Shown here one piece after another: positions 53,945 to 64,000 of a stretch of 64,000 bases of DNA. The first letter of the stretch is position 1. Each line of letters opens with the position of its first letter. Location of the stretch: the NCBI GenBank assembly GCA_004194705.1, contig SADC01000146.1:492025-556024 (forward strand). The letters are read 5' to 3'. The position numbers were made by a program, and so were the translations under genes. The notes beneath the pieces are model-generated. The model was not told the origin of the DNA. It did no database searches and saw nothing but the letters and a program-made list of their open reading frames with translations. Source of the stretch: Ditylenchus dipsaci. Taxonomy: Eukaryota > Nematoda > Chromadorea > Rhabditida > Anguinidae.

Positions 53945-54350
53945 ACATTCGATTTTAAACAGTTGTTCGAATGCCAAAAATAACTGGTGTTTGGGGGTTT
54001 AATAAAGAAGAATAAACTAAAGAATAAACTGAATAACAAATTAAAAGCCAAGCGACCAGTCCGATGGCTTAATCGCTCAGAATTCCGTACTAATATTCTA
54101 AACCCCCGCCCCCTCCAAACTACGCCAAATTACACAATTGTGAATGATTAAGCTGATAGAACTGCAATTCTGATTCGCTCATCGCTTTTTTCGCAAAACT
54201 TTACCCCTTTTACTAAATCCTTAAAAATCGGTTATTTTTGGCTTTCGGCCATTCGTGAGTAGTTCTGACAAATTAACCTGTTGAGGAATCGACCATGAGC
54301 ATATATATTCTGAGCGATTAAGACCATCGGACTGGTGTTTGGCTTTTAAT
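53945..54350. mobile_element. Foldback element sharing its core with the 39-kb palindrome
   Basis: Arms TTAAAAGCCAAGCGACCAG...GATGGCTTAATCGCTCAG and inverse CTGAGCGATTAAGACCATC...TTTGGCTTTTAA. The centre contains AACTTTACCCCTTTTACTAA and TTTCGGCCATTCGTGAG, matching AGTTTACCCCCTTTAGTAAC and TTCTGGCCATTCCGG at 39406-39463. Confidence 0.65.
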
Positions 54351-54444
54351 TTTGTGTTCGATGTTCGAGCAACGTTTCACGTATATATTTGTCTTGCAGC
54401 TTTGATCTGAAATTCTCTATTGGGGAGGGTGAGGGTTTGGAATA

Positions 54445-56702
54445 CAGTCTACTCTCGTTATCCGACACCCTAAGGGCCGGCCTTAGGTGTCGGATAACCG
54501 AGAGTGTCGTATAACGAAGTGTCGGATAACCGAGAGAAGGAATCATAACAAGGCCAACCTGTCGGTTAACCGAGATTCTTTTATTCATCAAACAAAATGA
54601 AGAATTCATAATACACCAAACAATTTATAACAAAATATTGATAACATTCAATATCAAACGAGAAGTAATCAGTTAGTTTCTTTTGAGTTGTATTCTTGGC
54701 TCGGAGCTGGTAGAACGCTTCGTCCAGAGTATCACTGCATTTGAGAATGGACGATCTGCGAAATTCTTTTCTGTGTAGCGGCGAACAATTTCCATGGCTT
54801 TGAGAGCTTCGATGCTGGTGATGGCGGCTCGACTGGATCGACGTCTTCTACGTCCACATCCATGGTTTCACTGTCGGCCAGCTGGCTGTTGTTTGCTGCT
54901 ATTCCTCCACAATATCCTCCAGAGTTTGTGCGCCGTCTAAAGCCACAAGAATATATACCAAAGCATGGATAGATCCCATGATAAAACAAACTGTGACCAC
55001 TTCGTCATCAATGTGCAAGTAGTCTTCCATCTCTCCCTCTTCGAAGTCGCCAAGGTCTTGAAGTCGCGCCAATGCCAGCAGCAGTTCATCCACAGCGTCG
55101 TCATCTTCTTCAGCTGGAGGGACGTCATCAATTTTGAAAGCAGCGTGTCGGAAGCAGTTGGCAATGGTTGACGACTTGACTTCTCCCCAAGACTTTCGGA
55201 GGCAGTGAAGCGCATTCAGCAGATTGAAGAGGAAGTCTTCTTTGGAGTCGATGGCCTTGATGCGATCCCTGAGCAAGAAACGACGATAGTGGCTTTAAGA
55301 TTCTGGATGATGCCCTGATCCATTGGCTGGAAAGAGATTGGTAAAAAAAGTTTGTTTAAACAATAAAAAACAACAAACCTGAGAAAGAGCAGTTGTGTGG
55401 CAGAAAGAAACGGATCGTGATGTTGGAGAAGGTGAGCCTGAGCGGATGAGCGGAGCAGTTATCGACATAGAGCATGACCTTTCTTCCTCTTTCTTCAGCT
55501 TCTTGTTCCACCCTTGCAGCCAAGTTCGAATGCGGCACCAGTCATCAGGCCTTTTTGTTGGCAATGTATTCGACCGGCACATTGCCTTTTTTGAAGCATC
55601 GAGGATTGAAGAACTTGCCAATGACCAAAAGAGGCAGTTTTTCGGTTCCAGACATGTTGGCTCCCACGAGAACTGTAATCCTTTCCTTTGACTTCTTCCC
55701 ATTGTACAATTTCACCTAAAAATAAATAAAATAAATTTAATAAAAAACAAATAAATAACAAATAAAAAAAACCAACCTTGAATGCCATCGTCTTGTTCGG
55801 TAGCAACTGCCAGAAAAGTGCTGTTTCATCCACATTGAAGACGTCGTCGGCAGAGAACTTGGCCAATTCGTCGCGCAAGACGGTTTGCTGCCATTCTTTG
55901 AGAGAGCCCACATCGATCGCACCAGCTTCACTTGATTGGATCGGAAAGTGATGGAGTGACGGTGCTTGAAGTTGGTGAGCCAGCCTTCGCTTCCTTGGAA
56001 CCCATGGATTTTGAGCAGCGCAGCGATCTCCTTTGCTTTCTCCTGGAAAAATGCGATGATCCAAGAAAGAGTAATAGAAACAATAATAAAATAAATAAAT
56101 TTACTTTCATAAGCTCACCGGTGACTGGAATGTTCTGGCACCTGACTTGCTTGAGCCATACCACCAGGGCTTCTTCCATCTCTGTGTGCTGACCAGTTTG
56201 CATTCTTTGTCGCTTGCACTGCCACCATCATCAATTGCGTGCTTAATCGCTACTTGTCATTGAGAATTCCGATCAGTGTCCCCTCGGAATGCCGAATTGC
56301 TTGGCCAATTCCGACTGGTTGTTGTTTTTTGCCGCTGCATTGATGATCGTTTTCTTCATTTCAAGAGAAACGGCCTTGTGCTTTCTGGTGCTCATCTGAA
56401 ACAAAAATAAAAATTAGAGAAAGAAAAACAAGCAAAAAACAACAAATTAAATGAAAAACGTCAATTTCAAAAGATTTTTGTCAGCGTAAAGAAATATTTT
56501 TGGGTGTCAGATAACCGAGAGACAGTTTCTCTGTGCGGACTGTCCTAGGGGTGTCGGATAATTAAGAGTGTCGGATACCGAGGTGTCGATAACCGAAGGT
56601 AAAGTTTGTTGATTTTCTTTGTTAGCCAACCAAATCGGGCTCAAGGTGTCGGATAACCGAGAGTGTCGGATAACCGAAGTGTCGATAACCGAGAGTAGAC
56701 TG
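54445..56702. mobile_element. pogo/Tigger DNA transposon, 2258 bp
   Basis: Ends CAGTCTACTCTCGTTATCCG and inverse GATAACCGAGAGTAGACTG, flanked by TA (54443-54444, 56703-56704). Both ends also repeat GTGTCGGATAACCGAGA units (54481-54540 and 56504-56700). One transposase gene runs on the minus strand with three short introns. The size and layout fit an autonomous Tigger/Jerky-type element, though frameshifts suggest it may now be inactive. Confidence 0.9.
54673..56395 (-). CDS. Tigger/Jerky-type DDE transposase, four exons, frameshifted
   Basis: Catalyses cut-and-paste transposition at TA sites. Exon 1 56395-56105: [18 protein letters not shown], then a psq-type helix-turn-helix ([12 protein letters not shown]) and the CENP-B-like second domain ([22 protein letters not shown]). 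Exon 2 56042-55777: [31 protein letters not shown] and [19 protein letters not shown] with the first catalytic Asp. Exon 3 55715-55379: [39 protein letters not shown] and [10 protein letters not shown] with the second Asp. Exon 4 from 55326: [11 protein letters not shown] with the third acidic residue, then [12 protein letters not shown] and an acidic tail; a stop ends at 54673. Introns of 62, 61 and 52 nt are GT-AG. At least five frame changes separate these blocks. Confidence 0.8.
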
Positions 56703-56999
56703 TAGTAAATATCTGAGTAAGGATCCAGGGTTCGATACGTTTTTATTGGGGGCAGATGAGGTTCGGAGTGAGAGTGTGGGTTTGTCATTGGAGACGCAGT
56801 TTAAAAAAAGTAAAATGTTGTTTTCTGACTACATCAACGAAAGTCACATTGTCAGAAATCATAAAAAAAATATTAAGCTACACCGAAATCAGCAAAAGCT
56901 ACAATAAAAGCTACACCGAATACATATAACGTGTAGCTTTTTTTTGTAGCCTTAGGGATCACAAAAAAGCTAAACATTTTCAAAATGATGTAGCCTGCG

Positions 57000-59180
57000 T
57001 GTAGCCAAATACGCAACATTTTGCAAACCCTGCTTAGACCCAAGAAAAAAAAAATCGATTTTGGTCAAGTTTTTTTTTATCAAAAGTGTCGACCGCCACC
57101 TAAAATATTTTTAAGCATGAATGAAGCATGAATAGATCAGGTGCTGAAACGTTGAAAAAAGATGACTTTGGGTGATTTCAGGTCACGTATGATTCTGTAC
57201 CCAGCTAAAAAATTTTATTGTCGAAAATATTCGGACGGGATTTCTCGGGAATATCCTGAGAATATTCCCATCACACGACCCTAGTTCTCTCCCAACTGCA
57301 TTTAGACAGTGATGTATTGATTTCCCGTTTTTCTTCGCCACAAATATTCCTCTCAATCTAGCTTTCTCTCCCTTTTTCATCCAGTCAATTCCTCTGCTGC
57401 TTCATGTACAGTAGGAGCACAAACGAATTACTTATTGCTGGAGTTGGTCTGGACTCTTTCACTACTTTCCCTTGTCTTCTTCTTTTCAGGATTGTATTTT
57501 GGGAGGTTATTGGGAATTTTCTCAGGTTAGATTTATGGTGAGGTAATGTGTGGTTTGAAATATTCTGACTCTCTCTTCTGTTGATATGTCATTCTTTGCT
57601 TTGGCCTTAGGTATCTTCTCTCTTTTGCTTCTTTTTTCAGCCCTTGGTTTTTGCCTATGGATGTGAGGTACAAAAAATTTTGTTTTGTGATTGAATTACT
57701 GACAAGGAAACATGTGGTGACGTCCATGCGACATCCAGGAAACAATGAAAACAATTCGATAGAGCATGAAAAATTATTATTTGACATAAATATCCTTTTC
57801 TGTTATTGAGTTAGTTTAGAATTTTCACGTTGAATACGATGGTATAAGGTCAATTGAATAAATATTTTTAATCAAATTTAAATGGTTCGAGCAGAACATT
57901 CTGATAAATAAAATAACAAAAATGTTGTCATTATGCACTTCGGGGACGCATTTTATATTGATTTGAGAAAGTGTTAAACATCTGCTAAGTAACTTTTTTC
58001 GCTCTTAATGATAATGAAGCTATTTTCTGACACTATCCTAATAAAAATCGATTTTTGGAGAGAAAAAATTCAACCAAATTTAAGTTTTGCTTGGAGGACC
58101 AAGACGAATCAAGTTTTTCGAATAGACGTTAAAAATCGTTTTCTTTAAATTTAGTTTTTTATGCACGAAATTGTCATGAATAGCTTCTTTATGGTTTTTA
58201 GCGAATAAACATTGCTTAAGAGACCTTTTGAGACTTTTCTTGAATTAATATAAAATGCGTCCCCGAAGTGCATAAGTGCAAAAATGTTTTCTCCATGATT
58301 TTTTTTATAAATATTTCTGGTAATTTTTAGAAGTTTTAAACTTCAAAAATAACTTTCTCGTGTTGATAAACTTTTATAGTATAGGTTCAAAATGTGTTAA
58401 TTTTTATCGTCTTTATTGCTTTTGCCGCGAATTGATTAAAATAGGATGGTTTTCAAATTCTTTTATATGTTTGCTTGGATTGAATGGAATGAAATAGATC
58501 TTTATAAACTGTTTTGCTTGTTCTGACACGTGAGGTTTGTCACCGAAAGAAATCTAAAATTAGCAATATGCTATTAGGGGTCTATAAAGGACTACAGTCG
58601 AACTGGATAAACGACAAAAGGTGTCCGTTATCCAGGGGTCCGTTTATCGGGGTAGGTTTCTAATAAATGTCGTTTAATTTGGCTTGATAAAATGTAGCCA
58701 AGCTTAAAATAAGCCAAGACTTAAAAAAGCGCAGCTTGAAAATACCTTAATACAAGGAAATTTTCCTTAGTCCTTAAAGTGAAAAAAATAAAAGTTTGGT
58801 CAAAAAAATTTCAAATCCATTTTTTGTGTGGAAAATGTCAGAATAACTTTTTTTTTATCGTTTTAAGCATATAAAAGTTATAAGAGTCGTTTATACATGA
58901 TTTATAAATTTTAAAAATTGTGCACGACTTTTTTGACGTTAGATTACAGCTATTTGAAAAGGTCGGATTTTTGGATGGGGGGGGGGAGTCGTATTCGCTA
59001 GTAGCGATCTTTTTTCAATTCTGAAGACGGTACAATTTATAAAAGTGGGACCGACAATAAATCCGAGAATCGGAAAATCGCCCGGACGAAACAGACTCGA
59101 ATATTTTTTCAGGACGGAAAAAAAAACCTAAAGACCCTACGGGCGGGGCGTGCTTAGCGACCGTACTCAATCCCTACAGA
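57000..59180. other. Non-coding repeat-rich stretch
   Basis: No supported gene. Holds the MITE at 57934-58272, a lone pogo-like left end CAGTCGAACTGGATAAACG at 58596 with GTCCGTTATCCAGGGGTCCG behind it, the R1-tail repeat at 58785-58890, and a G11 tract near 58977-58987. Confidence 0.45.
57934..58272. mobile_element. MITE TGCACTTCGGGGACGC, TA-flanked
   Basis: Ends TGCACTTCGGGGACGCATTTT and inverse AAAATGCGTCCCCGAAGTGCA, flanked by TA on both sides. Weaker complementarity continues inwards (AATGATAATGAAGCTATTT / ATGAATAGCTTCTTTATGG). 339 bp, non-coding; Tc1/mariner-like by its TA target. Confidence 0.85.
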
Positions 59181-59210
59181 TAAGTACTAGGTTCTTTGTA
59201 GTAATTATAC

Positions 59211-59306
59211 CTTGGAGAAATCTTTTACAGTTTTCTTTTGCTTAATATTGAAAAAGCTCATAGGCGATTCCACAAGCCTCTGCCAGTCTTTGGCGAGTAG
59301 TTCAAT
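59211..59306 (-). CDS. Kinase-gene exon (C-lobe or tail)
   Basis: Flanked by acceptor CTCTATTTCAG and donor CCAAG|GTATAA, 32 codons in phase 0 on both sides. It reads IELLAKDWQRLVESPMSFF and NIKQKKTVKDFSK. It follows the kinase-core exon on the same strand at 1.3 kb distance and could be the helix after the activation segment. The link is inference from position and composition. Confidence 0.45.
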
Positions 59307-59463
59307 CTGAAATAGAGGTATAAACTTTGGCGCTACTGTATATACAACAACCCCCCCCCATCAATTTTTCAAAAAGGGTTTCAAACAACCTATATCGACT
59401 TGGAATCATCTCGGAAGCTCAAAAAGGCATTATTTTTTAGTTCTAGCTAATAAAAAAAGGTGC

Positions 59464-59637
59464 AGGCCGTTTCGTCGCCACAATTTCGTCGCCGGCATAT
59501 TTCATCGCCGATATATTTTCGTCGCACAATGCGGTATGGAAATTGTGCGACTAAAATTATGGGCGACGAAATAGTGGCGACAAAACATATGGCGACGAAA
59601 ATATGCAACGACGAAAAATTCTGCGACGAAACGGCCT
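59464..59637. mobile_element. Palindromic MITE with TTTCGTCGCC units
   Basis: Ends AGGCCGTTTCGTCGC and inverse GCGACGAAACGGCCT. Each arm is a run of four or five units (CAATTTCGTCGCC, ATTTCATCGCC, ATTTTCGTCGC; GGCGACGAAATAG, GCGACAAAACAT). Arms of about 75 nt with a short loop at 59530-59545. Probably lies in an intron or flank of the kinase gene. Confidence 0.85.
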
Positions 59638-59986
59638 AACCCTAAAAATTGAGATTTGGCACGTTTAATTTTCTACAATTCAGAGATGATCGCTCACTTC
59701 TTTAGACATGATTCCGAGCAAGACTTTGATCGAATGCATTTTTACCAAGTCCCATGTTGAAAAACATGGTAAAACAGTCGAATGTCAAATATTCAAAGTG
59801 CTCAAAAACTCAATTTTTTTTACCAGAACTTAAAATAATGCCTTGAGATGATTTGAGCTATATAAGGTGTTCGGCAAAAACTTTCAAGGATTGAAAGCCA
59901 TTGGCCCGCTTTATGCTTCTTCTAATTTTTTGATTAGTTTTTTAGATCTGATGTTTTTACCGTTCTGTTCAGCATGAAAAAGAGAC

Positions 59987-60160
59987 GCGGTCTTCTAGAA
60001 TAATGACGACCACTCCATAAATTGTTTCAGTGATTAAAATTGTTGGCGCAACCAAAAAAGTTTTTTTGGAGTGGTCGAAAAAAAATCTTTTTTGGTTGCG
60101 CCACGCATTTTAATCACTGAAACAATTTATGGAGTGGTCGTCATTATTCTAACAGACCGC
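59987..60160. mobile_element. Palindromic element GCGGTCTTCTAGAATAATG
   Basis: Arms GCGGTCTTCTAGAATAATG...GTTTCAGTGATTAAAATTG and inverse AATCACTGAAACAATTTATGG...CATTATTCTAACAGACCGC, near-perfect over about 70 nt. The centre repeats GGTTGCGCCA / TTGGCGCAACC. Non-coding. Confidence 0.8.
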
Positions 60161-60208
60161 ACCTAAAAGAATTTCAATTCAAAGTATTTAGTTTTGAAAA
60201 TTCGGTCT

Positions 60209-60300
60209 CGGTGGCGCAGTGGGTAAGCGTTTGTGTTTTCGGCCTAAAATCATTCGATCACACCTGGGGGCACGCTATTTATTTTGGCTTATTGTAACTA
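60209..60300 (+). repeat. tRNA-derived SINE, forward copy
   Basis: A-box GGTGGCGCAGTGGGTAAGCG (60211-60230) and B-box-like CATTCGATCACACC (60252-60265), followed by CTGGGGGCACGCTATTTA. It faces the inverted copy at 60440-60525. Confidence 0.6.
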
Positions 60301-60439
60301 TGTATAGAGGTAATTCGACACTTACAAAAAGAAAACTTAAAAAATCAAGGGAACCAAATAGTACGCTTAGAGAAAAATACTCTTTGAGGGGGTGCACTTG
60401 GGCTTTTTACGCCCCTAGACACTGGTCAAACTAGCTTAA

Positions 60440-60525
60440 ACTAAATAGTGTGCCACCAGGTGGTGAACCTCTGCACGACTTTGGACCAAAAACACAAATG
60501 CTCACCGATTGCGCCACCGAGTGCA
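60440..60525 (-). repeat. tRNA-derived SINE, inverted copy
   Basis: Minus strand: CTCGGTGGCGCAATCGGTGAG (A-box), then TTTGTGTTTTTGG and GAGGTTCACCACCTGGTGGC (B-box region). Same family as 60209-60300; the pair forms a head-to-head inverted repeat of about 310 bp. Confidence 0.55.
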
Positions 60526-60640
60526 ATTTTCAAAATTAAATGTCTTTTACCACCCCCCCCTTTTTTTTTAAAGACACACAGCACAGCAGTCCTAGTATTT
60601 GTATCTTAAAAAGAGCTTCAAATGAACAATTACCTGATTG

Positions 60641-61005
60641 TTAGCTTCTAGTAATGATGGTATACTCTTTTTCTCTTTTACTAACAACTGTAGATGCTAG
60701 GTGCATTTCTTCTAGCATTTGATCATCAAAAGGTGCATGATCTTTTGTCGATCCTTTCGCAATCCCAAAGTCTGCTAGTTTAAGGTGTCCGTCTTTTGTT
60801 ATCCAAAAATTTCAAATTTCAAATCTTAAAAACTACGTCTTTGTGTTGGTGCAAAAGCTAGTGTTTGAACCATTTCAGCAAGTATTTGACGAGCGATAGG
60901 CTCATCAAAAGTTCTTTCAATGTTGATTTTTCTAGCAATATTCATTGAGTGTTTTAAGTTGGCTGCAGCTATTTTTTTCAAAAAATATGTACACTTTTCT
61001 TTTGT
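60641..61005 (-). pseudogene. Protein kinase core exon, frameshifted
   Basis: Begins after acceptor TTAATTTCAG. Blocks in kinase order: VYIFFEK (beta-5 strand/hinge), IAAANLKHSMNIARK and DEPIARQILAEMVQTLAF (helices D-E), HQHKDVVFKDLKFEIF at the catalytic-loop position, ITKDGHLKLADFGIAKG with an intact DFG, then STKDHAPFDDQMLEEMHLAS. The loop keeps Asp and Lys (DLK) but the HRD His/Arg read as Phe/Lys and the metal-binding Asn reads as Ile. Shifts lie in A7 near 60973-60984, near 60847 and in a T5 near 60808. It could be a decayed kinase, a pseudokinase or an indel-damaged real kinase. Family not identified. Confidence 0.6.
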
Positions 61006-61799
61006 CTGAAATTAAAAAATTCAGCACAGGCAGCGTTTTTTTTGGGTGAGTGACTAACAAAGGAAGGCCGGACTGTGACCTGGGGAATTTTTGATAGAAA
61101 AATTTGTGCGCGTATACTATGGAACCTGCCAAAGACCTGTGTAAATCTGCCACTCACACCCCCCCCCCCTCCGTCTATAAGTAACAAAAACTTTTTGAAT
61201 GACCCATGAATCATTCTAAATAACATAATTTGATCACGGAGCTGTTTTTTTACTTTTAGTGACGTTGTAAACCGATCTTCAATAAGTCCAAAAAAATTAA
61301 GGGCCTCTATCAGCCATTAAAGTGTCAAATTACCGAATCAAATTATTTAACCCAAGGTACGTAACTCAAATTTTGAAAAAAGTACACTTGGTCAAAAAAA
61401 AAGTACAATTATTCAATTTTTTCGTCAAAAGTGCCATTTTATCCAGTGTTTATTGATTTTTTGAGCACTGAAAAAGATTTTGACTAAAAACTTCAAAAAA
61501 AAAGATTTTGGGTCTCAAAAACAGTACAAATTTTTTAAAAAGTGGAATTAAGTTCGCTGATTTACTCTATTTATTCCAACAAAAGTCAACAAACAAAGAC
61601 CTTGCATTCCGGAATGAAAATACAATTACTGAAATAAACAATTTTTATCGTTCTATATCGTTCAAAATTTATCGTTCTGAGAAACACCGTAAATTTTAAA
61701 CTTTTAATTTTTGTCACTGTTTTAAAGTGGTAAGTCGGAAGTCGACTGATTTGGTGCTCGTAAGCTTCCGTTCGCGCCTTGTCCGGAAATTGCGCAAGA

Positions 61800-62190
61800 G
61801 TTATAAGACGTTCTTCGCTATAAGTAGTCCTTTTTTGCGGCTCCGGATATGTTCTTTAATAATCTATTTGTTTTCAAGACATCTGCCCTTCTTGCTCTTC
61901 AGGAACCACGGAAAAGTATTTGAAAGCCTCTTCGAAGACAGCGATTTTGTGCCATCCATGCCAAGGGATCACGTCATGTGCAAAGACCTTTAGTTGCTCT
62001 TCATCTTCGTGGTCATTTCATGCTTTGGAAGAAATTGCAACACAATCGTTACATAGTCATCACTCGTTACAACTACTCCAAAGGTTCTTCTAACAACCTT
62101 TGTTTTTGTATTTCTCATAAGTTGTTCGGAATAAACGCACTTATTCTGTAGTTTTTGTATTAGTATTCTTACTTTCTCTGTATTGTCCAA
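61800..62190 (-). other. Coding-like minus-strand segment upstream of the kinase exon
   Basis: Two adjoining frames read VYSEQLMRNTKTKVVRRTFG with VVVTSDDYVTIVLQFLPK, and then NDHEDEEQLKVFAHDVIPWH with GWHKIAVFEEAFKYFSVV. Composition is protein-like and the strand matches the kinase exons, so it may be an N-terminal part of the same gene. No family match and no secure splice sites. Confidence 0.3.
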
Positions 62191-62198
62191 AAAATTAA

Positions 62199-62407
62199 AG
62201 GGGCATGCCCGTGCGTCAAGGCGCGAACAAATTTTTTCGAATCTCTCATTTTTCACTCGTTCTGCGTGAAATCTGATATAGATGACCTTATACTGCTTTT
62301 AAAACTAGACATAAAAATTAAAAATCTAGACGAAAATGTAAAAATTTATCGAGAAAGAAAAGAACTGCTGGTTCGCGCTTTACTCCCCATTGGGCACGAT
62401 AATGCCT
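62199..62407. mobile_element. TTAA-flanked MITE, copy 3
   Basis: TTAA on both sides (62195-62198, 62408-62411). Ends AGGGGCATGCCCGTGCG and CACGATAATGCCT; inner words AAGGCGCGAACAAATT and GAACTGCTGGTTCGCGC. It is the reverse-oriented relative of 23116-23348. Confidence 0.75.
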
Positions 62408-62419
62408 TTAACGAAAAGT

Positions 62420-63580
62420 TCCTAATTCAGTCTAGTAAAAACTCATGTTGCGGACAAAAAGATTTTTGAAAAAGGCATACGATGTAATTTCTAACAAAAG
62501 ATCTTTTGGAGTAAAAAGACCGTGTGCTTTTGGCGAAAAAAGGCAATTTCGGTGAAGAAAGACAAAAAATTTGAAAAGGCGCGTAAAAGGCAATTTAATT
62601 TTGCGTTTTGTTTGAGTTAAACTAAAGAAATTCAAATTTCGAAAGGCTGGGGTCTGGTCCTAAAAATGCAAGGATTCTGATTTTTACCAGTTGTTTTTTT
62701 CAAAATCATTCAATTTCCATACAAATCACAGATTACAGTAGCGCCACGTTTACCATGATTTATAAAAAATGTGAAGGCGCACCGGACTAAAATAAGTAAA
62801 AAAAACTTGCCCAATCAAATCCGTAGAACTTATGATATTTTTTGATCGGCAAATCGGATTTGAAATCTGGGTCAAGTTCGCTCAAAATTTGTAACTCTGA
62901 GTAGATTTTTCCAAAAACTTCCAAAGGATCTTTTGTCTCTCAACATTTGAAGTACGTTATTGATTTGACAGCAATTCCTGATTTCCATCAAATAGAGTTG
63001 TATCAAAACTGTCGCTGATTCTATAAGACCAATATTTTGTTGTTGCGATAAAAATTTCCTTCTAATTTTAAGTTTGACAAACTCAAGTTTTTTCTAAATT
63101 TTTTTAAATTAAAAGTGTCATGCAATTAAATAGGTACTTTTCAACAAATTTAGCTGCCTTTTCAACCTTTTGAGTGTGTAAGAAATGCATTAATATTTTT
63201 GCTAGCTTCAGTGAGCCAATTCGGTCGTGTTGTTTGTCGATATAGGTCACTGGTTATCCAAGTAAAAGGAGTCGTCGATAATAAATTCTACTTTCAGGCT
63301 GAAAATACTTGTATGATACTTTTTTTGTTCAAAGCAACTAAAACAGTCTTAGGGACAGTCTTGTTCACGCTGGATTTCATCAATCGGACTAATCTATGTA
63401 AATATTGGCCGGAGCATAGAATCCCTGGCTCGAAAACCGGCTTAAACCTCGTTTTTACACGATTTGACTACTTTTACGTATAGAAAAGATGAAAAAACGA
63501 TTGGTAAAGCACTTTACACAAAAATTTTTTGACCAAAAATGACTTTTTGGCCGTTCTGGAGGGTATTCAGATACCTTATT
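62420..63580. other. Non-coding stretch
   Basis: AT-rich sequence with no frame, splice pattern or repeat structure that I can support. A 94-codon plus frame at 63199-63483 lacks any recognisable motif. Confidence 0.4.
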
Positions 63581-63587
63581 TGGTGGT

Positions 63588-64000
63588 TTTTACCCTGTTT
63601 TGGTCACTGGAGCTGGGCAAAAAGTCTTTATATACATTTTTGATCAAGAGAGAGAGTCTTGCTTTCTAAATGCATTTACGAGTATCTAAATGCATTTTTG
63701 TGTTAAGAGTCTTCTCTGAATTATGTCTAAGGTGAGTGAGCGCCGCATCTGTAACTCTCAAGTCCCCCTGCGCACCCTTCGGGGCGCTTGGAGTGAGATG
63801 CGCACACCACATACCTTAGACACAAATCACTCGAAGTGATCTGGATGCATGAAAAAGCATGCATATCAGAGTTTATTTATGCGGTAGGCCCCAGTTAACA
63901 AAACTTTGTTCAAATCTTAATTTTTTTGGTCTTTTTAGAGATGTCCACGTACCCTTTTAGGTTGAGTCACCTTGATCCAAGGCAAAATGCAAAAAAAAAA
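63588..64000 (+). repeat. Dispersed repeat family R1, copy at window end
   Basis: Matches 4376-4850 in order: CCTGTTTTGGTCACTGGAGC, GTCTAAGGTGAGTGAGCG, TGAGATGCGCACACC, ATACCTTAGACACAAATC, GGATGCATGAAAAAGCATGC, TTTATGCGGTAGGCCCC. It lacks the SINE segment present in copy 1, so that segment is an insertion there. It runs off the window end. Confidence 0.7.

Noticed and set aside
55395..55691. 98-codon plus-strand frame inside the Tigger element
   Set aside because: It is the antisense shadow of the transposase exon 3 on the minus strand.
59464..59637. CRISPR-like array of TTTCGTCGCC repeats
   Set aside because: Units are too short, are inverted across a centre and lack unique spacers; the genome is eukaryotic.

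Overview
The window is AT-rich nuclear DNA of an invertebrate animal. Three things point to this: split genes with GT-AG introns, some only 52-62 nt long; a SoxC HMG-box gene whose N-terminal flank resembles insect Sox14; and a very dense load of eukaryotic DNA transposons and tRNA-like SINEs. There are no bacterial operons, rRNA genes or CRISPR arrays. An ecdysozoan, possibly an arthropod, is my best guess, but the lineage cannot be fixed from the sequence alone.

Layout. 0-6.2 kb is a nest of non-autonomous transposons, including three hAT-type elements with exact 8-bp target duplications, a pogo-type foldback and an element with arrayed terminal repeats. 7.5-12.6 kb (minus) is the best gene, SoxC, with seven recognisable coding exons. 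12.6-38 kb is mostly non-coding: foldback elements, a few islands of less AT-rich unique sequence, and one orphan exon for an endophilin-like SH3 domain (32.7 kb, plus). 38.8-39.7 kb is a near-perfect 777-bp palindrome. 40.4-41.3 kb (minus) holds an acidic exon fragment and a cysteine-rich reading frame with two TGA codons. 42.7-43.5 kb (plus) holds the 5' exons of an NSRP1/CCDC55 homologue. 43.7-45.7 kb is a Mutator-like (MULE) transposon with a FLYWCH zinc finger. 48.4-51.9 kb (plus) carries a multi-exon gene I cannot name. 54.4-56.7 kb is a complete-looking pogo/Tigger transposon with a four-exon DDE transposase. 59.2-61.0 kb (minus) carries protein-kinase exons. The rest is repeats.

Two themes run through the window. 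First, nearly every conserved coding region (SoxC, NSRP1, Tigger, MULE, kinase) has its conserved peptide spread over two or three frames, with 1-2 nt shifts often in homopolymers or dinucleotide runs. Uncorrected assembly indels or widespread decay could both cause this. Second, several inverted-repeat elements do not have plain inverted termini. Their ends are tandem arrays of short units (about 12-25 nt), and the unit differs between families while the layout stays the same. One of these, the FLYWCH MULE, supplies a plausible enzyme class for the group. This arrayed-terminus architecture is my main candidate for something not well described.
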